Translations under genes and position numbers: made by a program
NCBI GenBank assembly: GCA_934373235.1
Contig: CAKROW010000048.1
Coordinates: 1-21,385, forward strand
Direction: 5' to 3'
Source of the DNA: an uncultured Blautia sp.
GTDB lineage: Bacteria > Bacillota > Clostridia > Lachnospirales > Lachnospiraceae
Length of the DNA stretch: 21,385 bases
Part shown: positions 16,000 through 21,385 of the stretch, one piece after another
How positions within the stretch are numbered: the stretch's first letter is position 1
Layout: each line of letters begins with the position of its first letter
Notes under the pieces: generated by a model
What the model was told of the DNA's origin: nothing
What the model saw: the letters and a program-made list of their open reading frames with translations, nothing else
The model's database searches: none

Positions 16000-16027
16000 G
16001 AAGGTGGAGTTCAGTCAGTATTTATAA
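15986..16027 (+). pseudogene. C-terminal relic of a second VOC gene
   Basis: Reads LKDGKKVEFSQYL and stop, which matches the end KEKVEFSQYL of the intact VOC protein at 14671-15063. Over the last 30 bases I count 5 differences; four are silent and one changes Glu to Lys. No start or fold core remains upstream, because the alkD promoter and start region follow directly. So this is a fragment of a diverged copy, not a gene. Confidence 0.7.
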
Positions 16028-16083
16028 AATGCGGAAGACAGCCAAGTCTCCTGCGAGAATGTGGGTATCTGCCTTAATGGGAA

Positions 16084-16122
16084 TTTACAATACAGTAAAA
16101 ATACGCTAAAATAGAATACTGT
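16084..16122 (+). promoter_or_regulatory. Promoter and candidate operator of the GntR gene
   Basis: TTTACA (16084-16089), 17 bases, TAAAAT (16107-16112). The inverted repeat ACAGTA (16092-16097) / TACTGT (16117-16122) spans the -10 box and is placed well for autorepression. Confidence 0.6.
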
Positions 16123-16168
16123 TAATATTCATCTAAATAAAAAGATCTATAAGAACAGGAGTATATAC

Positions 16169-16813
16169 ATGCTGGGACTTAAACCAATAAAGACTTTACC
16201 CATAAGAGAAAAGATTGCGGCGAATCTCAGAGAGGCAATTCTTTCAAAAAAAATTCCGGCGGGTGAAATTCTGACACTGGAAAGTACTGCACAGGAACTT
16301 GGAGTGTCCATTACACCTACAAGAGAAGCCTTTCAGATTCTGGCAAGAGATGGACTTCTGGAACTGGAGCGAAATAAACGGGCAGTAGTTCTTGGAGTGA
16401 ATGAAAAAACGATCCGTGAACATTTTCAGGTGCGTGCGGCACTGGAAAGTGAAGCCTGTGTTTTATGTTGCGAAAATAAGATCGATCTTCAGAGGATCGA
16501 TCAGATCCTCAAGGTTTCCAGAGAAGAGATAGAAAAAGGTGATTTTGAAAGTTATTCAAGTCTCAATCAGACTTTGCACATGGAATTATGGACGGCAGCA
16601 GGAAATGATAAACTTAAAAATATGCTGTCAGAACTGTGGAACGGACTGTCCAGAGGTGTTCTGGTAAATGAAGAAGAGTATGTAAGAAAATCTCTGAAAG
16701 AGCATGAGGAAATTGTGGAAAGTATTCGAAAAGGTGATGCTGTGGAATGTTATCTGCGTATGCAGAAACATATAAAAAGCAGTTGTGAGAACTTTATGCA
16801 GCGGTATAATTAG
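16169..16813 (+). CDS. GntR-family regulator, FadR/FCD subgroup
   Basis: Protein of 214 residues. The N-terminal winged helix (about 10-75) has PIREKIAANLREAILS, LESTAQELGVSITPTREAF and LARDGLLELE. The FCD effector domain (about 82-205) has VRAALESEA, LNQTLHMELW and LKEHEEIVESI; the usual Asp of the D-x2-x-H metal motif seems to be Asn here. FCD regulators commonly sense organic or amino acids. GAACAGGAG gives the ribosome site. It precedes the permease and hydrolase genes in the same direction but with its own terminator, so it probably regulates them from its own transcript. Confidence 0.92.
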   Translation: MLGLKPIKTLPIREKIAANLREAILSKKIPAGEILTLESTAQELGVSITPTREAFQILARDGLLELERNKRAVVLGVNEKTIREHFQVRAALESEACVLCCENKIDLQRIDQILKVSREEIEKGDFESYSSLNQTLHMELWTAAGNDKLKNMLSELWNGLSRGVLVNEEEYVRKSLKEHEEIVESIRKGDAVECYLRMQKHIKSSCENFMQRYN

Positions 16814-16835
16814 GCTGTAGACATAATCATTTTCC

Positions 16836-16937
16836 TGTAAAAAGTATACAAAAACAAAACAGGTAATTTTTACAAAACGCTGAAATTGTTAATTATTATT
16901 GACAGTTCCGGCGTTTTTTACTATTCTTTATGTATAC
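16836..16937 (+). promoter_or_regulatory. Promoter of the APC-hydrolase operon with GTATAC operator candidates
   Basis: TTGACA (16899-16904), 17 bases, TATTCT (16922-16927) is a strong promoter. GTATACA occurs at 16844-16850 and again at 16932-16938, the second near the expected transcription start. GntR/FCD regulators often bind short palindromes of this GT-AT-AC type. TGTAAAAA (16836-16843) and TTTTTACA (16867-16874) form another inverted repeat between them. Confidence 0.65.
16874..16919 (+). terminator. Terminator of the GntR gene, overlapping the next promoter
   Basis: AAAACGCTGAA (16874-16884) pairs with TTCCGGCGTTTT (16906-16917) with one bulged C and one G-U pair, followed by two more T. 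The -35 box of the next promoter lies in the loop, and the right arm and T-tract lie in its spacer. Confidence 0.65.
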
Positions 16938-16981
16938 AATATAAAATATAAAAAATAAAAAGAAAAGAAAGGCGCAATGAA

Positions 16982-18361
16982 ATGAACGACAAGAACATAA
17001 TTGTGAACAAGCCGGAACCGAAACCTGGCATACTTGAGCGTGGCGATCTTTTTGCGATCGCAGTAGGAATGGTAATCGGTTCCGGAATGGTAACTCTGAT
17101 CGGACCGGCAATGGCTTATACCGGTTATTCTGTATGGCTTGCTTATCTGACAGCGATTGTCATGGGATTCTTTATGGTTTTTCCGTATATTATCCTTGGT
17201 GGGACCATGCGTGTGGCAGGAGGCCCGTATTCCATCGTAACGAATCTTTCCGGAGTCAGCACCGGAGGTCTGGTAGCTTATACGAAACTTGTAACGCCGA
17301 TCCTCAACAGTTCTTTTGCGCTGGCACTGGGATTGTATCTGAATAATTTGCTTCCAGGTATCACAGTAAAGGCACTGGCCATTGCAGGTGTTGTTATCCT
17401 GTTTGTTCTGAATCTGCTGGGAATGGATATTTTTGCAAAGGTAAGCAAGATATTATCAACAGTTCTTCTGATCACAATGGTTCTGTATGTTGTTTTCGGA
17501 CTTACACAGATCAGACAGCCGATCTTTGATTTTTCAGGAGATAAGATGTTTACCGGGGGATTTAAAGGATTTATGCTGGCAGCACTGCTTCTTATCAATT
17601 CCGCAAATGGTTATTACAACATTTTGTGGTATGGTAAGGATGCAAAAAGAGCAACGAAAGATGTTCCGTTTGCGGCAATGTCCTGTGTTCCATGTCTGCT
17701 TTTTATTTATGTGGGCCTTGCGATGGTTACAGGTGGTGTGCTCCCGCACGACGAGGTTGCAGGTGTGGAGACGATCCTTCCGGCAGCACAGGAGATTCTT
17801 CCTGGTATTGTGTATAAACTTTTTATGATCGGTGGACCGATCATGGCGATCATCACTACTTTAAATGGTGTATTCAATGATGTACGATATCCGATCGCCC
17901 AGGCTGCCAAGGATGGATGGCTGCCTAAAGGTATCCTGAAGGAAAATCGTTTCGGGGCACCGTATCTGATATATACCTACACATTGATCGTAGTGCTGCT
18001 TCCGATCATCTTTGATATGAGTATCGTAACGATCACAAATATTTTCCAGGTAATCACATTCTTTATGAATGTTACGGTAGTGTATGCGATTTCACGTCTT
18101 CCGAAGAAATATCCGGATACCTGGAAGAAGAACAAATTCCACCTTTCCAGTGCAGGACTTTACGTATTCTGTACCATCAGTATCATCATTTACACGATTA
18201 TTTTTATAAAAGGAATTTTCAGTATTAAACTTGTATATGCAGTATCTGCTGTTGTAGTTATGGTCGCGCTGATCCTGATCGGTGTATATCTCACCAGAAA
18301 AGGCGGAATCCGTATTGAGACATCCATATGGCAGCCTGCAGAGGAGGAAAAAAATGAATGA
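16982..18361 (+). CDS. APC-superfamily amino acid permease
   Basis: Protein of 459 residues with about 12 membrane helices. The first helix has GDLFAIAVGMVIGSGMVTLIGPAMA, the broken-helix substrate site (G-x-V-I-G-S-G) typical of the APC fold. Later FNDVRYPIAQAAKDGWLP matches the cytoplasmic loop of amino acid permeases (A-x-D-G-x-L-P). It imports an amino acid, amine or small peptide-like compound with a proton or in exchange; the substrate cannot be read from sequence. AGAAAGG precedes the ATG at 16982; an ATG at 16977 gives only MK and a stop. The last 8 bases overlap the hydrolase gene. The upstream GntR/FCD gene is the likely regulator. Confidence 0.88.
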   Translation: MNDKNIIVNKPEPKPGILERGDLFAIAVGMVIGSGMVTLIGPAMAYTGYSVWLAYLTAIVMGFFMVFPYIILGGTMRVAGGPYSIVTNLSGVSTGGLVAYTKLVTPILNSSFALALGLYLNNLLPGITVKALAIAGVVILFVLNLLGMDIFAKVSKILSTVLLITMVLYVVFGLTQIRQPIFDFSGDKMFTGGFKGFMLAALLLINSANGYYNILWYGKDAKRATKDVPFAAMSCVPCLLFIYVGLAMVTGGVLPHDEVAGVETILPAAQEILPGIVYKLFMIGGPIMAIITTLNGVFNDVRYPIAQAAKDGWLPKGILKENRFGAPYLIYTYTLIVVLLPIIFDMSIVTITNIFQVITFFMNVTVVYAISRLPKKYPDTWKKNKFHLSSAGLYVFCTISIIIYTIIFIKGIFSIKLVYAVSAVVVMVALILIGVYLTRKGGIRIETSIWQPAEEEKNE

Positions 18362-19769
18362 ATTAAATCCGTTCAAGCTGGCGGAAATGCTTGAGGAACT
18401 TGAGAACACCGTAGAATTACACAGTATTTCTGTACGGTATAAAGGAGAAAAGGTTGTTGAAGGAGCATGGGCACCTTTCTCAATGGAAGAGCCGCAGATG
18501 ATGCATTCTTTATCAAAGATCGGAACAAGTATCTGTGTTGGATTTGCAGTGGATGAGGGAAAACTTCGTCTGGAGGATAAATTTTTGAATTATGTGAGAG
18601 AAGATCTTCCGGATGAATATGATGAAGCGTTGGAAAATATTACCGTATATGATCTTCTTACCATGCAGGCTGGTTCCCCGGAATGCTGTAATAACGTATG
18701 GTTTTCCAGACTTGAGAAAGACTGGGAGAAAAACTGGCTTGGCCAGCCTAAACTGAAAGCAGATATCGGAAAAGTTTTTCATTATGATTCCGGATGCAGC
18801 TATACACTTTCCAGGATCGTGACCAAAGTTATGGGTGAAAACTGTCTGTCCATTATGCAGAAACGTGTTTTTGACAAACTTGGTTTTGGAAAGATCAACT
18901 GGCTTACAAGTCCGGAGGGACATAATACCGGCGGCTGGGGTATGTATCTGACCGCAGATCAGATTTCCACACTGGCACAGCTTCTTCTCCAGAAAGGAAA
19001 CTGGAAGGGCGAGCAGCTGGTGCCACAGTGGTGGATTGAAGAGATGGGACAGCCAAGAGTCGTGATTCCCGGAGATGAGAAAAAAGCACTGACCCATTAT
19101 GCATATCACATCAAAGCAGGAAAAGAGATCTTTGCGGCAGAAGGAGCATTTGGACAGTATCTGGTGTGTTTTCGGGAACTTCCGGTTGCTATCGGTATTA
19201 CTGCAGGTGCGAGAGAATATCTTGCGGCAGATATCTGCCTTAAATATATGAAAGAAGCCGTTCTCATACCTTGCCCGGAGGAAAAACGGGAAGAAGGAGA
19301 GAAATATCTGGAAGCAAAAATAAAAAGTCTTTCTCTGCCGCAGCCGGAAGGCAGACGGAAAACTGCGGGAAAAGAACTCAGCAGATTATTTAACAGGGAG
19401 ATTATTTTTACCGAAAATCCAAGAAACATTGAAAGGGCGAAGATCGTTCCGGAAGGATGTAAACTGCGTCTGGAAATGACAGTCCAGGGTGAGAAAAAGA
19501 TTGCTTATGCAGGATTTAAGAGCTGGAAACAGAACGATCTTTATCCGGATGATTTTACAAAGAGACATCACAGCATTGCCTATGGAATGGATCAGGAAAC
19601 GTTGTATCTGTCTGTGGGACTGCTCAACACTTCCTACAGGGAAGAGTATTCCTTCTGGGTCAATTCCAAAGATACCGTGATCGCGACCTGGAGACCTAAC
19701 GTTACCTATCTTCCGGAACAGCCGGATATGGTATGGAAGTTTACAGGAAACTTTAACCAAATCAAGTAA
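18354..19769 (+). CDS. Cytoplasmic beta-lactamase-family serine hydrolase (class C fold)
   Basis: Protein of 471 residues. The acylation motif S52-L-S-K55 (MHSLSK) is the SxxK of the PF00144 family; Y144-D-S146 stands where Y-x-N normally is; AEGAFGQYL lies where the K/H-T-G strand is expected. After about residue 330 there is an extra domain of unknown fold. No signal peptide or membrane anchor is seen, so it acts in the cytosol. The family includes D-aminopeptidases, amide hydrolases and esterases besides true beta-lactamases. The start at 18354 follows GAGGAGG and overlaps the permease stop (ATGAATGA). Coupling to an importer and a GntR regulator suggests that it cleaves the imported compound, perhaps an N-acyl or D-amino acid amide. 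It is unlikely to confer beta-lactam resistance. Confidence 0.88.
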   Translation: MNELNPFKLAEMLEELENTVELHSISVRYKGEKVVEGAWAPFSMEEPQMMHSLSKIGTSICVGFAVDEGKLRLEDKFLNYVREDLPDEYDEALENITVYDLLTMQAGSPECCNNVWFSRLEKDWEKNWLGQPKLKADIGKVFHYDSGCSYTLSRIVTKVMGENCLSIMQKRVFDKLGFGKINWLTSPEGHNTGGWGMYLTADQISTLAQLLLQKGNWKGEQLVPQWWIEEMGQPRVVIPGDEKKALTHYAYHIKAGKEIFAAEGAFGQYLVCFRELPVAIGITAGAREYLAADICLKYMKEAVLIPCPEEKREEGEKYLEAKIKSLSLPQPEGRRKTAGKELSRLFNREIIFTENPRNIERAKIVPEGCKLRLEMTVQGEKKIAYAGFKSWKQNDLYPDDFTKRHHSIAYGMDQETLYLSVGLLNTSYREEYSFWVNSKDTVIATWRPNVTYLPEQPDMVWKFTGNFNQIK

Positions 19770-19873
19770 GTCCCCTGCTTCAATTGCGAATATCCGCTTG
19801 ACATCCTGAAAATAAAAAACTCAAAGTATTGACCGATAAAAAACAATTCCTCCAACCTTATGATAAAAGATAC

Positions 19874-19926
19874 GAACAACCCGCCGGGTACTGACTTGCC
19901 CTCAGTGATCCTGCGGGTTGTTTTTT
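19874..19926 (+). terminator. Terminator after the hydrolase gene
   Basis: AACAACCCGC (19875-19884) pairs with GCGGGTTGTT (19913-19922), followed by more T. Inside, ACTGA (19890-19894) pairs with TCAGT (19902-19906). It ends the APC-hydrolase operon. Confidence 0.9.
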
Positions 19927-19995
19927 GTTCGGAATGAGTCTACAATGGGAAACAGGCAATTTTTATTATTGGTGATATAGGGAAGAAAGTGTAGG

Positions 19996-21006
19996 ATGAA
20001 GATACATTACAAAATTAAAAATAATACGATAGAGATCATCCGTTGCTACGGTACCGATGACCGGATCGTGATCCCGGCAGAGATCCAGGGTCTTCCGGTG
20101 GTCAGCGCGGCGCCGTATGCGTTCTCGGCACATAAGGATGACGAGGAAGAGGCGGAAGTCTGGGAGAGTGAAGAGGGTTTTTCGTTCGGGGAAGAGCGGC
20201 TTCTTGCCGGTGAGGAAGTACGGGAGATCGTTTTTCCGGATGCGTTGAAAGAAATCGGAAGATATATTTTTTATGGATGCAAAAAGCTGGAGCGGCTGGA
20301 GTTTTCGGATACGCTGATGCAGGTGGGAACCGGGGCGTTTACGGGATGCAGCGGGCTGAAAGAGCTTGTGATCCATCAGAAAAAAGGGATCAAGTCCTGT
20401 GCGAAGGAGATCCTTGGGGAGCTGTGGCAGAAGATTGATGTGGATTTTCTGTATGAGAGCGGTGAGGCTACGGGAAAACGTGCGCATATGGTTTTTCCGG
20501 AGCATTACGATGAGGCGGTGGAGAATACGCCTGCGAGAATTCTGTTTACGGAGTATCATGGTTCCGGGACTAATTATCGGCAATGCTTCTATAATAAAGA
20601 ACTGGATTTCGCGGAGTATGACAGTTTGTTTGATATGGCAGTGGTGATGGATAAGCTGGAGGTTCTGGTGGATATGAGTTTCGGGCGGCTTCGTTATCCC
20701 TGGCAGCTCAGCGAAAAGGCGAAGAAACAGTATGAGGATTATATCCGGGGAAATCTTAAGGATATCGGCGGATATCTTGTGGAAAGCGGAAACCTGGACG
20801 GACTGGAGCTGCTTTCACAGAAAAAAATCTGGAACAGAGAGGGCCTGGAACATAGTATTGATGTGGCTTCCAGGAAGAAGGATATGGAGATTTCCGCGTT
20901 TCTGATGAATGAGCGGAGCCGGATGATGGAGGAAGAACGGAAGGTGGCCGGGGAAGCAGAAGATGTAGGACGACCGGTGAGACGGAGGAAGAAATTTCAG
21001 TTGTAA
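19996..21006 (+). CDS. BspA-type leucine-rich repeat protein with a C-terminal helical (ankyrin-like) region
   Basis: Protein of 336 residues. The N-terminal half holds about three BspA/LRR_5-type repeats (IVIPAEIQGLPVVSAAPYAF, ALKEIGRYIFYGCKKLERL, LMQVGTGAFTGCSGLKELVI), broken by an acidic insert (about 46-70). The second half is helical; the part around 240-310 (GYLVESGNLDGLELLSQ, DVASRKKDMEISAFLMNE) resembles ankyrin-like repeats. The C-terminus is basic (RPVRRRKKFQL). There is no signal peptide or anchor, so it should be cytosolic and bind proteins. Codon choice (many GCG, CGG, GAG) looks more GC-rich than in its neighbours, judged by eye, which may mean transfer. It stands alone between a terminator and an AT-rich region. 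Its role is unknown. Confidence 0.8.
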   Translation: MKIHYKIKNNTIEIIRCYGTDDRIVIPAEIQGLPVVSAAPYAFSAHKDDEEEAEVWESEEGFSFGEERLLAGEEVREIVFPDALKEIGRYIFYGCKKLERLEFSDTLMQVGTGAFTGCSGLKELVIHQKKGIKSCAKEILGELWQKIDVDFLYESGEATGKRAHMVFPEHYDEAVENTPARILFTEYHGSGTNYRQCFYNKELDFAEYDSLFDMAVVMDKLEVLVDMSFGRLRYPWQLSEKAKKQYEDYIRGNLKDIGGYLVESGNLDGLELLSQKKIWNREGLEHSIDVASRKKDMEISAFLMNERSRMMEEERKVAGEAEDVGRPVRRRKKFQL

Positions 21007-21226
21007 GGCAAAAAGGAAAGTAGCTATAGGCATGTTTTACAGCGAGATATGAAGGGGAGTTTATGCAGGAAAAGCATTTTGGGTAAGCGAAAAATAATCT
21101 GTATATAGTTGTGAGATTATGTGTAAGTAGTAAATGTGAGTTAGAAACACAAGTAACTGAATATATTACCAAAAGATATTAAATGTGTTTAAATATATTT
21201 ATTATTTTCTGTCAGAATCAAAACAC
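21007..21226 (+). other. AT-rich intergenic region, possible left flank of a tnpB element
   Basis: No gene supported. The LRR frame stays open for about 33 codons after its stop without a start of its own. A small hairpin (ATGC-7-GCAT at about 21062-21076) and many AT runs are seen. It may contain the left end of an IS200/IS605-like element, but I cannot place the boundary. Confidence 0.35.
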
Positions 21227-21255
21227 TTGTTCTATGTGTTGAAATATGGTATAAT
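21227..21255 (+). promoter_or_regulatory. Promoter for the tnpB-like gene
   Basis: TTGTTC (21227-21232), 17 bases, perfect TATAAT (21250-21255). It points at the reading frame at 21318. Confidence 0.7.
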
Positions 21256-21317
21256 GAATTAGAACAAATAGTTCGTAAACATATTAGCCAATAATAATAG
21301 GGATCAGTCAGAAAAGG

Positions 21318-21385
21318 ATGATAAGATTGCTAAAAAGTTTCAAAACAGAGATCAATCCTACAGAAGAGCAGAAGATTAAAATACA
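21318..21385 (+). CDS. tnpB: N-terminal start of a TnpB-type (IS200/IS605 OrfB) RNA-guided nuclease, 3' truncated by the window
   Basis: Only 22 full codons are visible. From the ATG at 21318 they read MIRLLKSFKTEINPTEEQ, then KIKI. The pattern LLKSFKTEINPTEEQ is the typical start of TnpB proteins (basic first strand, then an N-P-T-x-E-Q turn). A TTG start at 21327 is as likely as the ATG, because AAAAGG lies at the right distance (9 bases) before it. TnpB is an RNA-guided DNA endonuclease encoded in IS200/IS605 and IS607 elements; its guide RNA (omega RNA) would lie downstream of the window. No tnpA is seen upstream, so it is a lone tnpB or part of a tnpB-only element. The call rests on few residues. 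Confidence 0.7.
   Translation, partial: MIRLLKSFKTEINPTEEQKIKI

Noticed and set aside
15986..16027. Recent target-site duplication of the VOC 3' end at alkD insertion
   Set aside because: The two tails differ mostly at silent positions, so they diverged as separate working genes rather than as a fresh duplication.
18354..19769. Antibiotic resistance beta-lactamase
   Set aside because: No export signal, YDS in place of YxN and operon with an amino acid permease all point to a metabolic hydrolase.
21262..21274. LexA (SOS) box GAAC-AAATA-GTTC near the tnpB transcription start
   Set aside because: The Gram-positive LexA box needs a 4-base spacer between GAAC and GTTC; here it is 5, and one near match in AT-rich DNA is weak evidence.

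Overview
The window looks like the chromosome of a gut Firmicute of the Lachnospiraceae type, with Blautia or a close relative as the best guess. This rests on gene content (an NADH-dependent MetF/MetV/RnfC2 methylene-THF reductase set as in acetogens, a GntP-type hexonate operon with a ROK repressor, an SPFH/zinc-ribbon protein, a BspA-type LRR protein), strong AGGAGG-like ribosome binding sites and an AT-rich intergenic style. The assignment is an inference; there is no rRNA or other marker gene. I saw no tRNA, rRNA, CRISPR array or complete mobile element.

Left part (1-4747). The window opens inside the 3' end of a gene for a Met/Gln/Asn/Gly-repeat protein with a C-terminal zinc ribbon. 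Next comes a densely folded intergenic element (244-436). Three overlapping genes follow: a multi-TM protein that looks like a catalytically dead histidine kinase, a real histidine kinase with a PAS-like domain, and a LuxR-type response regulator. A small two-TM zinc-ribbon protein ends this part.

One-carbon part (4748-8887). A long AT-rich leader precedes rnfC2, metV and metF, the subunits of the methylene-THF reductase of the methyl branch of the Wood-Ljungdahl pathway. RnfC2 carries an N-terminal domain that is itself MetV-like, so two MetV modules lie in tandem. A strong hairpin closes the unit.

Sugar-acid part (8914-15128). A leftward ROK repressor faces a rightward operon: a mannonate/fructuronate (polyol) dehydrogenase, a GntP permease, a PfkB sugar kinase fused to a His-less HPr-like domain, and a VOC (glyoxalase-fold) protein, ended by a 16-bp perfect-stem terminator. 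No mannonate dehydratase is present in the window.

Right part (15129-21385). A leftward AlkD-type DNA glycosylase is followed by a 14-codon relic of a second VOC gene, which also holds the alkD promoter -35 box. Then come a GntR/FCD regulator, an APC permease and a cytoplasmic serine beta-lactamase-fold hydrolase, with the last two genes overlapping by 8 bases. A terminator separates these from a BspA-type LRR protein. The window ends in the first 22 codons of a TnpB-type gene with a good promoter.
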